Assembly: GCA_963680875.1 (NCBI GenBank) | Contig: OY804589.1 | Location: forward strand, 16,512,028-16,576,027 | From: Bathymodiolus brooksi | Lineage: Eukaryota > Mollusca > Bivalvia > Mytilida > Modiolidae | Direction: 5' to 3' | Length of the DNA stretch: 64,000 nucleotides | Shown here: piece by piece, positions 54,777-64,000 of the stretch | Layout: each line of letters starts with the position of its first letter | How positions within the stretch are numbered: position 1 is the first letter of the stretch | Position numbers and translations under genes: made by a program | The notes under the pieces: generated by a model | What the model was told of the DNA's origin: nothing | Database searches by the model: none | What the model saw: the letters and a program-made list of their open reading frames with translations, nothing else

Positions 54777-55069
54777 TTAATAATATTCGCATTAAATGCC
54801 ACTTATATGAGATTGTGTTTGTCTTAGAACAGCGTTATGCATGTTAGAGACATGGTACATATATATGTATTTATCTTGAATCGATTAGTTCCGTTATTTG
54901 AACTACACAAATAGTATAATGTATGAACAATACACACCGTTGCCACCACCTGATCAAATTGGATTTACAATACACTTTAACATCAATAATTATTTTGTTT
55001 GCCAGCTCCTTGAAATGGACGACTATTCGATGTTTAAACATAGTTGAATAATTGCAAAAACAATGTACT

Positions 55070-55215
55070 TTGTAAAAAACAAAACAAAGCAACAACAACA
55101 ACAACAAAACAAGAACAAAAAAAAGGCAAAAAAAAGGCAAAAAAAAATATGCCCCCCCTAAAAAGAAAACAAACAAAAAAACAAAAAACACACAAACAAA
55201 CAAAACAAGCAAAAT
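55070..55215 (+). repeat. A-rich low-complexity tract, copy 2
   Basis: Counterpart of 20105-20295, with CAACAACAACAAC and AAAAAAGGC runs. The minus-strand frame rich in Phe/Val is compositional. Confidence 0.85.
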
Positions 55216-55391
55216 AAATCACCAAATAAACGAAATACAAAAAAGTCATATCAAAAGAAGGATTAGATACAGGTGTGTTCGTTCTGCATATTCTGATCGG
55301 ACTGGATACGATATTCAAATGTGTCAGAATTGTTATTGTTGTTCTTCATAATAATATCTTTTTAAAGACTTATATTTCAGGAATCACTGTA

Positions 55392-55836
55392 CATTGTTGA
55401 ATTAAATTGTCGATTTATAAATATATTATAAATGCTACTACAACCGCGATAAATACCCGTAAAAACGTTATTTGACATTGGTCAAAGGGTGGTATTTTTT
55501 TTTATTTACGTTAGCTACCTAACAAGGGAGAGCACTCTATATTTCCGCAACGTAAACAAATAATGACACGATAGAAAGAGATGAGAAAAAGAGGCAATCA
55601 TGGTGAAAGGTGCAAGATTTTGTTATTGTAGAATCTATCACAAGTTTGTTTGAACCTCTTTAAAGATGTAAAATGAAAATCTTGTTTTATTTTATTACGT
55701 GGCATTTTGGTCATGTGATATGGTTAGCAAATTAATGCGCAAACTACACAAAAAGTAAACACACATTGACACGTAGTAATGGGTGAGAAAAAGAGTCAAA
55801 CACTGCAAAAGGTGCAAGATAGTAAAATCTGTGACA
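55392..55836 (+). repeat. Long direct repeat D, left copy
   Basis: From CATTGTTGAATTAAATTGTC to GTAAAATCTGTGACA. The right copy is 57666-58173 and has about 60 extra bases (TGTCTTAACAGTATTTTAAA..ACAATGTATTTTATTTA) plus other small indels. The two copies flank the 57-bp array. Shared phrases include AACAAGGGAGAG.ACTCTATATTT, GTAAACACACATTGACACG and TTTTATTACGTG.CATTTTGG. Confidence 0.85.
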
Positions 55837-57061
55837 ACTGGAGGTAAAGATGAACCGAACATCGTTAATAAGACATGAGTCCTCCTACAAACAACTGGAG
55901 GTAAAGACGAACCGAACATCGTTAATAAGACATGAGTCCTCCTACAAACAACTGGAGGTTAAGACGAACCGAACATCGTTAATAAGACATGAGCCCTCCT
56001 ACAAACAACTGGAGGTAAAGACGAACCGAACATCGTTAGTAAGACATGAGTCCTCCTACAAACAACTGGAGGTTAAGACGAACCGAACATCGTTAATAAG
56101 ACATGAGCCCTCCTACAAACAACTGGAGGTAAAGACGAACCGAACATCGTTAATAAGACATGAGTCCTCCTACAAACAACTGGAGGTTAAGACGAACCGA
56201 ACATCGTTAATAAGACATGAGCCCTCTTACAAACAACTGGAGGTAAAGACGAACCGAACATCGTTAATAAGACATGAGTCCTCCTACAAACAACTTGAGG
56301 TAAAGACGCTCCGAACATCGTTAATAAGACATGAGTCCTCCTACAAACAACTGGAGGTAAAGACGAACCGAACATCGTTAATAAGACATGAGTCCTCCTA
56401 CAAACAACTGGAGGTAAAGACGAACTGAACATCGTTAATAAGACATGAGTCCTCCTACAAACAATTGGAGGTAAAGACGAACCGAACATCGTTAATAAGA
56501 CATGAGTCCTCCTACAAACAACTTGAGGTAAAGACGCTCCGAACATCGTTAATAAGACATGAGCCCTCCTACAAACAACTGGAGGTAAAGACGAACCGAA
56601 CATCGTTAATAAGACATGAGTCCTCCTACAAACAACTTGAGGTAAAGACGCTCCGAACATCGTTAATAAGACATGAGTCCTCCTACAAACAACTGGAGGT
56701 AAAGACGAACCGAACATCGTTAATAAGACATGAGTCCTCCTACAAACAACTGGATGTTAAGACGAACCGAACATCGTTAATAAGACATGAGTCCTCCTAC
56801 AAACAACTGGAGGTAAAGACGAACCGAACATCTTTAATAAGACATGAGTCCTCCTACAAACAACTGGAGGTTAAGACGAACCGAACATCGTTAATAAGAC
56901 ATGAGCCCTCCTACAAACAACTGGAGGTAAAGACGAACCGAACATCGTTAATAAGACATGAGTCCTCCTACAAACAACTTGAGGTAAAGACGAACCGAAC
57001 ATCGTTAATAAGACATGAGCCCTCCTACAAACAACTGGAGGTAAAGACGAACCGAACATCG
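55837..57061. repeat. 57-bp tandem array, about 21 copies, open on both strands
   Basis: Unit (plus): GAACCGAACATCGTTAATAA-GACATGAGTCCTCCTACAAA-CAACTGGAGGTAAAGAC. Because 57 is 3 x 19 and the unit lacks stops, it reads NRTSLIRHESSYKQLEVKT on the plus strand and MFGSSLPPVVCRRTHVLLT on the minus strand. Variants alternate (GAGTCC/GAGCCC, GGTTAA/GGTAAA, ACGCTCC/ACGAACC), hinting at a two- to three-unit higher-order pattern. A single diverged unit occurs upstream of the leader-domain exon in copy 1 (14251-14311) and copy 2 (48050-48100), so the array arose from that locus. A TGA at about 56425 and frame edges give no signal of selection, so I treat it as non-coding. Confidence 0.9.
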
Positions 57062-57665
57062 TTTTTATGTGTAAATCATAGCCGACATCACAACACGAAA
57101 CTCACAACATAAAGACATTTGATATAAAACAAACATCGTATCTAAATGTTAGTATATTAATTTTATATACAATAAGTATGTTATATACGAAAAGTGGAAT
57201 CAAAATAAATTTCTAATAATGGTGTTATTGCTTATATACATTGTTCATTTTCATATGTTCAATCAAATGAGAGAAAAAATGTCACACTGTCAGAATAGTT
57301 CCAAAATATAATAGAAAAATCGTAGAAAAATCGATAGGCATGTATGTATGGCTACTTACTGTCCTAGCTTGTTACATGTTCTGACACTAGAATAAAAAGT
57401 GGCGGGACTAAATTAGTCTTATGATTCACACCTTCCCTATTATCGAAATGAAGCGCCATATGCAAGTGATTTCCAAAAACGAATATATTGGTGTATGGAC
57501 TGACTATAAAAACATGTATATACAAATGACGTTACATTGTAGAAGACATCTTTCTCACCCCTTGGATAAAGTAGTCCGTTAGTTTAGGTGAAAAAGATTT
57601 TTCTATCTTACCCCGGCTCCAAGGTAAGACAAGCTACACGCCGTTTTTCCCACAAAATTGTTTTC
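57062..57665. other. Array flank and intergenic DNA
   Basis: 57062-57120 continues the homology to 14300-14360 (ACATCACAACACGAAACTCA, ATAAAGACA), so the array lies inside a third relic of the leader-exon upstream region. A minus-strand donor-like GGACA|GTAAGTAGCC near 57355-57365 is noted, with no firm exon. No gene seen. Confidence 0.4.
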
Positions 57666-58173
57666 CATTGTTGAATTAAATTGTCGATTTATAGTGTCTT
57701 AACAGTATTTTAAATGTATTTCACAATAAAATACAATGTATTTTATTTATAAATATATTATAAATGCTACTACAACAGCGATAAATGCCTGTAATTTTTT
57801 TTATTTGACGTTGGTCAAAGGGGGGTAATTGTTTTTATTTACGTTAGTTACCTAACAAGGGAGAGTACTCTATATTTTCTCAACGTAAACAAATATTGAA
57901 AGAGATGAGAAAAAGAGGCAAACATCGTAAAAGGTGCAAGATTGTAGAATCAATCACAAGTTTGTTAACTTTATTATTTTGAACCTCTTTAAAGTTGTAA
58001 AATGAACATCTTGTTTTATTTTATTACGTGACATTTTGGTCCTGTGACTGTGATACGGTTCGCAAATTAATGCACCAAACTACACAACAAGTAAACACAC
58101 ATTGACACGGTAGAAAGGGTTGAGAAAAAGAGTCAAACACCGTAAAAGGTGCAAGATAGTAAAATCTGTGACA
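57666..58173 (+). repeat. Long direct repeat D, right copy
   Basis: See the left copy at 55392-55836. It ends in the left arm of the hairpin at 58147-58273, whereas the left copy ends at the array. Confidence 0.85.
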
Positions 58174-58273
58174 CCCTCGGGTAAGATTTAAATCGTATTG
58201 GACTCAGACAAGCCTCGTCCGATACGATTTAAATCTTACCCTCGGGTGTCACAGATTTTACTATCTTGCACCT
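58147..58273. repeat. Long inverted repeat (hairpin)
   Basis: Arms of about 57 bases: AGGTGCAAGATAGTAAAATC..GATTTAAATCGTAT and ATACGATTTAAATC..GATTTTACTATCTTGCACCT, around a loop of about 12 bases (CTCAGACAAGCC). The central CCCTCGGG occurs on the same strand in both arms, so that octamer is the only poorly paired part. Confidence 0.92.
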
Positions 58274-58279
58274 CTCCCG

Positions 58280-58610
58280 GTGATAGACCCTATATATCTT
58301 TCTGTTTATTTGCACAATTATCAAATATTTATGTATTTATAGATAGGGGATACTAAATAAGACAAGCTGTGCTTGCGAGACGATTTGCATGAAATCGAAA
58401 AATATAACAAATAGGTCCCGATTTCCAAATATGTACAATAGAGTTTGATATGTCCCTGCATGAACACTCAATTTGAATAAATTAAACAGTTAATTTAAGG
58501 GGGAAAAATAAAATTTTGACATTCCGACATAGAATTCCCTATTTATATTCTACTTCCGATTTCTAGTGTAACATTGCGCACAACCAAGCGACGTTAATGA
58601 AATAAATTAT
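58280..58610. other. Intergenic, no gene seen
   Basis: AT-rich with no repeat that I can place. Confidence 0.4.
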
Positions 58611-58614
58611 ATAA

Positions 58615-58915
58615 CGAGTTCTAACATGACCTCCTTCTTTCGCTTTGTTAACAAACGAGCGAGTTATCCTTTCGGTATATTCTCATTAGCACATGCAGCG
58701 GTGAATGTCATTTATTCTTTTTTTTTTCTATTGTTCAGAACGAGCTGTCCGTCAATGTACATAGATAACGTCATAATTGTTCAAAATGAAACTGAAATTG
58801 CAAATTGTAAGCTACAATTTGATCAATATGGAATACTAGGATATAAAATAACGTCTCTAATCTGCATATATGATTTGCTAGGGGAAGGGGGTTGTAACTT
58901 CCTTGCAGCTTGAGG
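58615..58915 (+). pseudogene. Third, inverted copy of the leader-domain exon
   Basis: The plus-strand frame begins SNMTSFFRFVNKRASYPFGI, FSLAHAAVNV, clearly homologous to the minus-strand exons at 13.9-14.1 kb and 47.7-47.9 kb. Homology ends after VNV; a T-rich tract and TTGTTCAG acceptor-like site follow, then SCPSMYIDNVIIVQNETEIA, NCKLQFDQYG, which may be the next exon of the same gene family (a second N-glycosylation site, paired cysteines). A splice at TTCAG|AACGAGCTG would shift the frame, so this remains a guess. It is the only evidence in the window for what follows the domain in the intact gene. Confidence 0.5.
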
Positions 58916-59024
58916 AATGGATAGGGTTTTCAGCTTATAAATATATGATTTTGTCGCTCATTTTCTCCTTGACATTCAGTATATCAATGCGCCTACTTTC
59001 ATTTTAATTTTCAACATATGAATA

Positions 59025-59180
59025 AAGAAAGTTTGAAGATACCAAGGGGATAACCAGGAACCGTAAATAGAAGGACAGGCAATACAATGACCAAAAGAAA
59101 AAAGAACATAATGACAAGCAATAATTTCAAAAACACTACACAGAAAACTAAAGATTGAGAGACGCGGACCTGGTTTAAAA
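59025..59180 (+). repeat. R1 head copy
   Basis: AAGTTTGAAGATACCAAGGG, GAAGGACAGGCAATACAATG, ACACTACACAGAAAACTAAA. Confidence 0.65.
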
Positions 59181-59620
59181 CCGTTAGTGAATTCGGTGTT
59201 CAGGAAATTTGAAATTTTAGGTGATTATGCCTTATTTATTACACATAATCTCTAATTCTATTTTCATCAATCGACACAAACCCTCTGTATAAGAAGTCGA
59301 GCAAACCAAAATAATAAAACAGGATTTGAGGAAATAGGTTCATTTAACGTATTCAAAGATACAATGTAAGAGTGCTATATAAATACTAATGTATTTTAAA
59401 ATTCCACCCTCTCCATGCTACACTGGCCTACATATAATATATATTTTTAAACTTAATATAAATTATAATGTTATGTCGATAGCAATCAATAATGATCAGC
59501 AATCTTTCGTAACCGAGGAAATATTAAAGATTTTATTTGGAATGGATTTGTAATTTTGATTTACAAACGTAGATATCTCCGACCACGACTTACAAGATTA
59601 ACCTAAATACGAACTGTTTT
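59181..59620. other. Intergenic, no gene seen
   Basis: AT-rich. No exon-like frame and no repeat recognised. Confidence 0.4.
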
Positions 59621-60120
59621 AAGAAATGCTTGAGGATATCAACGGGTTAATCAGACGTCGTAAATTGAAAAAAAGACAGTCGAGAGAACACTACACTGAC
59701 AACTAAAAATTAGGCTAGGTTTTTAACACCATTGAAAACCGCTGATGAACTCAGATCCTCCGGGGAGTAAAGTAGTTACTGCTCCACTATTGATGCCCGT
59801 GGTGTAGCGTAGTATTATCTACTTACGTGCCGTCTTTATTTGCGTACTTAACATGCCTCTTTCTTTCAGGAAAAGGTAGTACTCTACAGTGGTGAATTAA
59901 CATTAGAGAAAATTGAAGGGACCATCAAGGACGGAAAATCCAGAGAAACTGGCAACACTGTGTACTAGACACAGGACGAGGACAACAAAACAAAACTTAC
60001 AATACAGAAAGGTTAAAAGATGAGCAATACGGAATCCACCAAAACCCGGGATGAACCCAGGTGCTCACGAAGGGTAAACAGTTCCTTCATCTTATAAGAT
60101 ACTCGTCATATTACTCATAG
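59621..60120 (+). repeat. Two R1 copies showing the single-copy state of both amplified modules
   Basis: 59625-59800 carries the head and the module 'GAACTCAGATCCTCCGGGGAGTAAAGTAGTTACTGCTC', the single-copy relative of the 58-bp satellite. 59905-60115 carries ATTAGAGAAAATTGAAGGGACCATCAAGGACGG..ACTGGCAACACT (relative of the 72-bp array at 6.6 kb), then GAACCCAGGTGCTCACGAAGGGTAAACAGTTCCT and AGATACTCGTCATATTACTCAT. Both modules therefore occur together, once each, in one R1 copy. Confidence 0.65.
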
Positions 60121-60182
60121 AGTCAAGACGTGTTGGACGCCACTTTGTACAAGCAAGCAAAATGACATATAAATGATAAGGG

Positions 60183-60545
60183 TAATAACAAAATTATCGA
60201 ACTCCGAACAATCTTACAAAGGGAAAGTAAAAACTCATAAGTATATAAACAGACAAAATCAGTCAACAACCGGAAAACTGTGAAAACCGTAATGACCCTG
60301 ACTTGGTACGGGCATTTCTAAAGAAATGGTTGGCTGAATCAGATTTTAAAGCGCCAAAACCTCCCCCTTTCATTACGGCTCAAAGTTTCCGGCTGTCACT
60401 ATAACAGTATTTATAACAATGCTTGAACAAAACAGATAAAACAGTTGTCACAGCAGCACCAAACTCAGTGAAGTAAATGTCAAAGACACTTTTACGTCAC
60501 ACATTGATAAAAAATATTTTTGACATTTTTGTTGACACCTTATCT
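60183..60545 (-). mobile_element. 3' non-coding region of the RT retroelement
   Basis: Starts GGGTAATAACAAAATTATCG and contains CAGTCAACAACCGGAAAACT, AATGACCCTGACTTGGTACG, TTCTAAAGAAATGG. It matches 19400-19740 and, inverted, 21968-22125. It lies directly downstream (minus strand) of the RT frame, so it is the element's 3' region. Confidence 0.7.
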
Positions 60546-61337
60546 TTATACATGTTCACTATATGAAAATCCATCGTTTATAATCTTTTCTGCAGAGACG
60601 GAATATATTTCTTGGTATCGGAATATAAACTTTTTAAGAGATCGAATAAGGCGAATCTTTTAATAGCCCTGGTCCAGTAGCATGTTTCTCAGATGAAGAT
60701 GACGTTTCAGGAAACGAGAATAATTGCTCCTGGCCCTTGGATAGCGAATCAATTGCGAGATGTAAACACCATATGCAGGGGAAGCTGGTATATTGCTGCA
60801 CATATTTGGAAAATTTATGATTTTAGCATTGAAGTCGTCCCGTTTATCATATATTTTAGTACTGATTTAACCACTGTCGTCAAATTCGAGGTATAAATCC
60901 AAAAATGATGCGGACGAAGCGGTGTCTGTGATCTCTTTAACTTCAAGCTCTGGAGGATATATCAATGGAAAAAATTCTGCAAATCTAGAATTATTGATAG
61001 ATAAAACGTCATCAATATACCTGTATGTGAAATTAAAGGCTCTAGCCTCATGAATCTTCTTATCTATTACAAGCTTTTGAAGAAACTCCGACTCATATGA
61101 GTAAATAAATAAATCGGATAGAAGAGGGGCACAATTCGTACCCATTGGTATGCCGACGACCTGCTGAAACAGTATCCCTCCAAAGGACACAAATATGTTA
61201 TCGATGAGGAACTCCAGCATACTGATGACTTGTTCCTCGGAGTAGCATGTTTTACTTCTTCGAATTTTGTTTGAAAAATATGTGGAATTGTAGCCTAACA
61301 CAAATTTTGAGCCATAGTTTTTAAGACTGATATGCAT
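60540..61337 (-). pseudogene. Decayed retroelement reverse transcriptase, second copy
   Basis: Same as positions 1-792, shifted by 60545: core GIPMGTNCAPLL, catalytic YRYIDDVL, and the same two in-frame TAA codons at 60867-60869 and 60660-60662. One amino-acid change separates the open frames (Asn to Tyr in SKTC.SEEQ, position 61244). Sharing of both inactivating stops shows the two copies come from duplication of an already dead element, not from separate insertions. Confidence 0.85.
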
Positions 61338-61504
61338 CTTGAAACTAGGTCATTGTTATATTATCGCATATGATTCCAGTATGTCAATATACAACAGTTA
61401 AGAGACATCTTGCATATTTGTCTGTAAACTAAACGAATAGAAAATCAGGAATATAAATCTGATCTTTCTACTAGTGTAAATTAAACTCAGGTGTCTTTCA
61501 AGAA

Positions 61505-61659
61505 AAGTTTGAAGACAGTAAAGGGTTAATCAAAAAGGGACAATCGACGACGAAGAGATGTTAAAATGATCAAAAGAAAAAGGACAAGACAATAATCCAT
61601 AATACATTACACTAGAAACTAAAGATCCAGCAACATTAACACCATAGAATGTCCTCATA
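61505..61659 (+). repeat. R1 head, second copy
   Basis: Identical to 960-1114 as far as I can see. Confidence 0.6.
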
Positions 61660-64000
61660 TCCTCCAGAATGGCAAACATCTCCTGCTCGACTAGTTGCTA
61701 CTAGTTATGTCATCATTCTCTCTAGAAGGGCAAACATCTCCTGCTCGACTAGCTGCTACTAGCTATGTCCTCATACTCCCCATAAGGGCAAACATCTCCT
61801 GCTCGACAAGTTACTACTCGTTATGTCATCATTCTCTCCAGAAGGACAAGCATCTCCTGCTCGACTAGTTGCTACTAGTTATGTCCTCATACTCTCCAGA
61901 AGGGTAAACATCTCCAGCTCGACTAGTTGCTACTAGTTATGTCCTCATACTCTCCAGAAGGGTAAACATCTCCTGCTCGACTAGTTGCTACTAGTGTTGT
62001 GCTCATACTCTCCAGAAGGGTAAGCATCTCCTGCTCGACTAGTTTGTACTAAGTATGCCCTCATTCTCTCCAGAAGGGTAAACATCTCCTGCTTGATTAC
62101 TTGCTACTAGTTATGTCCTCATACTCTCCAAAAGGGTAAACACCTCCTGCTCGACTAGTTGCTACTAGTGTTGTGCTCATACTCTCCAGAAGGGTAAACA
62201 TCTCCTGCTCGACTAGTTTGTACTAAGTATGCCCTTATTCTCTCCAGAAAGGTAAGCATCTCCTGCTCGACTACTTGCTACAAGTTATGTCGTCGTACTC
62301 TCCAGAAGGGTAAACATCCCCTCCTTGACTAGTTGCTACTAGTTATGTCCTCATACTCTCCACAAGGGTAAACATCTCCTGCTCGATTAGTTGCTACTAG
62401 TTATGTCCTTATGCTCTCCAGAAGGGTAAACATCTCCTGCTCGACTAGTTGCTACTAGGTATGTTCTCATACTCTCCAGAAGGGTAAACATCTCCTGCTC
62501 AACTACTTGCTACTAGTTATGTCATCATACTCTGCCGAAGGGTAGACATCTCCTGCTCGACTAGTTGCTACTAGTTATGTCCTCATTCTCTCCAGAAGGG
62601 TAAACATCTCCTGCTCGACTAGTTGCTACTAGTTATGTCCTCATACTCTCCACAAGGGTAAACAACTCCTGCTCGATTAGTTGCTACTAGTTATGTCCTT
62701 ATGCTCTCCAGAAGGGTAAACATCTCCTGCTCGACTAGTTGCTACTAGGTATGTTCTCATACTCTCCAGAAGGGTAAACATCTCCTGCTCAACTACTTGC
62801 TACTAGTTATGTCATCATACTCTGCAGAATAGTAGACATCTCCTGCTCGACTAGTTGCTACAAGTTATGTCCTCATTCTCTCCAGAAGGGTAAACATCTC
62901 CTGCTCCACTAGTTGCTACTAGTTATGTCCTCATACTCTCCACAAGGGTAAACATCTCCTGCTCGATTAGTTGCTACTAGTTATGTCCTTATGCTCTCCA
63001 GAAGGGTAAACATCTCCTGCTCGACTAGTTGCTACTAGGTATGTTCTCATACTCTCCAGAAGGGTAAACATCTCCTGCTCAACTACTTGCTACTAGTTAT
63101 GTCATCATACTCTGCAGAAGGGTAGACATCTCCTGCTCGACTAGTTGCTACTAGTTATGTCCTAATTCTCTCCAGAAGGGTAAACATCTCCTGCTCGACT
63201 AGTTGCTACTAGTTATGTCCTCATACTCTCCACAAGGGTAAACATCTCCTGCTCGATTAGTTGCTACTAGTTATGTCCTTATGCTCCCCAGAAGGGTAAA
63301 CATCTCCTGCTCGACTAGTTGCTACTAGGTATGTTCTCATACTCTCCAGAAGGGTAAACATCTCCTGCTCAACTACTTGCTACTAGTTATGTCATCATAC
63401 TCTGCAGAAGGGTAGACATCTCCTGCTCGACTAGTTGCTACTAGCTATGTCCTCATGCTCTCCAGAAAGGTAACCATCTCCTGCTCGACTAGTTGCTACT
63501 AGTTATGTCCTCATACTCTCCAGAAGGGTAAACATCTCCTGCTCGACTAGTTGCTACTAGTGTTGTGCTCATACTCTCCAGAAGGCTAAGCATTTCCTGC
63601 TCGACTAGTTTGTAATAATTATGCCCTCATTCTCTCCAGAAGGGTAAGCATCTCCTGCTCGACTAGCTGCTGCTAGTTATGTCCACATTCTTTCCAGAAG
63701 GGTAAACCTCTCCTGCTCGACTACCTGCTATTGGTTATGTCCTCATACTCTCCAGAAGGGCAAACATCTCCTGCTCGACCAGTTGCTACTAGTTATGTCC
63801 TCGTGCTTTCCAGAAGGGTGAGCATCTCCTGCTCGACTATTTGCTACTAGTTATGCTCTCATACTCTCCAGAAGGGTAAACATCTCCTGTTCAACTAGTT
63901 GTTACTAGTTATTTCCTCATTCTCTCCAGAAGGGTAAACATCACCTCCTCGACTAGTTTCTACTAGTTATGCTCTCATACTCTCCAGAAGGGTAAACATC
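61660..64000 (+). repeat. 58-bp satellite array, second copy (runs off the window)
   Basis: Same unit order, variants and 290-bp higher-order block as 1115-3455, with five substitutions. Identical unit order in an array this unstable implies a very recent duplication or an assembly artefact. Confidence 0.95.

Larger units (their letters stand above)
53073..54779. mobile_element. Copy-2-only insertion: 16-bp inverted repeats, recombinase relic and palindrome
   Basis: Absent at the matching place in copy 1 (near 19291-19306). The inner unit 53073-54665 is bounded by a perfect 16-bp inverted repeat (ATATATCTTACCTCCT at 53073-53088; AGGAGGTAAGATATAT at 54650-54665). The 108-bp palindrome follows three bases later. 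The outermost flanks TGTAATTACTATATA (53063-53077) and TGTAATTAATAATA (54772-54785) resemble an imperfect 14-15-bp target duplication of the single TGTAATTACTATATA in copy 1. It contains the plus-strand recombinase-like gene described separately. It could be a real transposon or a captured gene fragment between unrelated inverted repeats. Confidence 0.65.
46711..55391. repeat. Segmental duplication block, copy 2
   Basis: Collinear with 12909-20880. The left junction with the mucin array is abrupt at about 46711, inside a SINE-related repeat that is complete in copy 1. The right edge is at about 55391, where a different repeat begins. Copy 2 keeps the intact EGF exon and intact 51.5-kb exon, lacks the retroelement end present in copy 1, and carries its own 1.7-kb insertion. 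Confidence 0.9.
60546..64000. repeat. Direct copy of window positions 1-3455
   Basis: Constant offset of 60545 over the whole 3455 bases without any indel. By eye I find seven substitutions (60796, 61244, 62536, 63594, 63615, 63672, 63874), about 99.8 % identity. The copy is cut by the window edge. Confidence 0.95.

Overview
The window looks like animal nuclear DNA. It is AT-rich and very poor in genes, with GT-AG exon fragments, tRNA-derived SINEs, retroelement pieces and many satellite-like arrays. Several interspersed repeats resemble, from memory, families common in bivalve genomes and in mussels (Mytilidae) especially. I treat 'mussel-like bivalve' as a moderate-confidence inference. There is no bacterial operon, CRISPR array, rRNA or complete tRNA gene.

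Layout. 1-3865 holds the end of a decayed reverse transcriptase (minus strand), then a 58-bp satellite grown inside an interspersed element here called R1. The first 3455 bases recur at 60546-64000 at a constant offset of 60545 with about seven mismatches and no indel, so the window is about one period of a very large tandem duplication, or an assembly repeat. 3.9-12.9 kb is repeat-rich intergenic DNA: a SINE, a 98-bp tandem repeat, RT remnants, R1 and R2 copies, and a cluster of palindromic modules. 12.9-20.9 kb and 46.7-55.4 kb are two diverged copies of one 8-9 kb block. Each carries minus-strand exons of a membrane mucin-type gene. 23.9-46.7 kb is a giant minus-strand minisatellite of about 380 copies of a 60-bp, 20-residue Thr/Ser/Pro-rich unit. 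53.1-54.8 kb, present only in the second block, is an insertion with a broken tyrosine-recombinase-like gene flanked by 16-bp inverted repeats and followed by a 108-bp palindrome. 55.4-58.3 kb has a 57-bp tandem array between two long direct repeats, and a hairpin. 58.6-60.5 kb has a third, inverted copy of the leader-domain exon and more R1 copies.

How the parts fit. On the minus strand the second block has an exon at 51469-51656, an EGF-like exon at 50193-50305 and a transmembrane exon at 48964-49158. The EGF and transmembrane exons join in phase and complete a six-cysteine EGF domain. A leader-like exon lies near 48.0 kb, followed downstream by the mucin array. The simplest reading is a head-to-tail tandem family of transmembrane mucins (leader, Thr/Ser/Pro repeats, extracellular exons, EGF, TM, basic tail). 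The copy belonging to the big array looks dead: its 3' exons carry a nonsense codon, a lost splice acceptor and a missing EGF exon, and the array has stop codons and a frameshift copied repeatedly with its higher-order units. The array therefore appears to have gone on expanding as a satellite after losing coding constraint.
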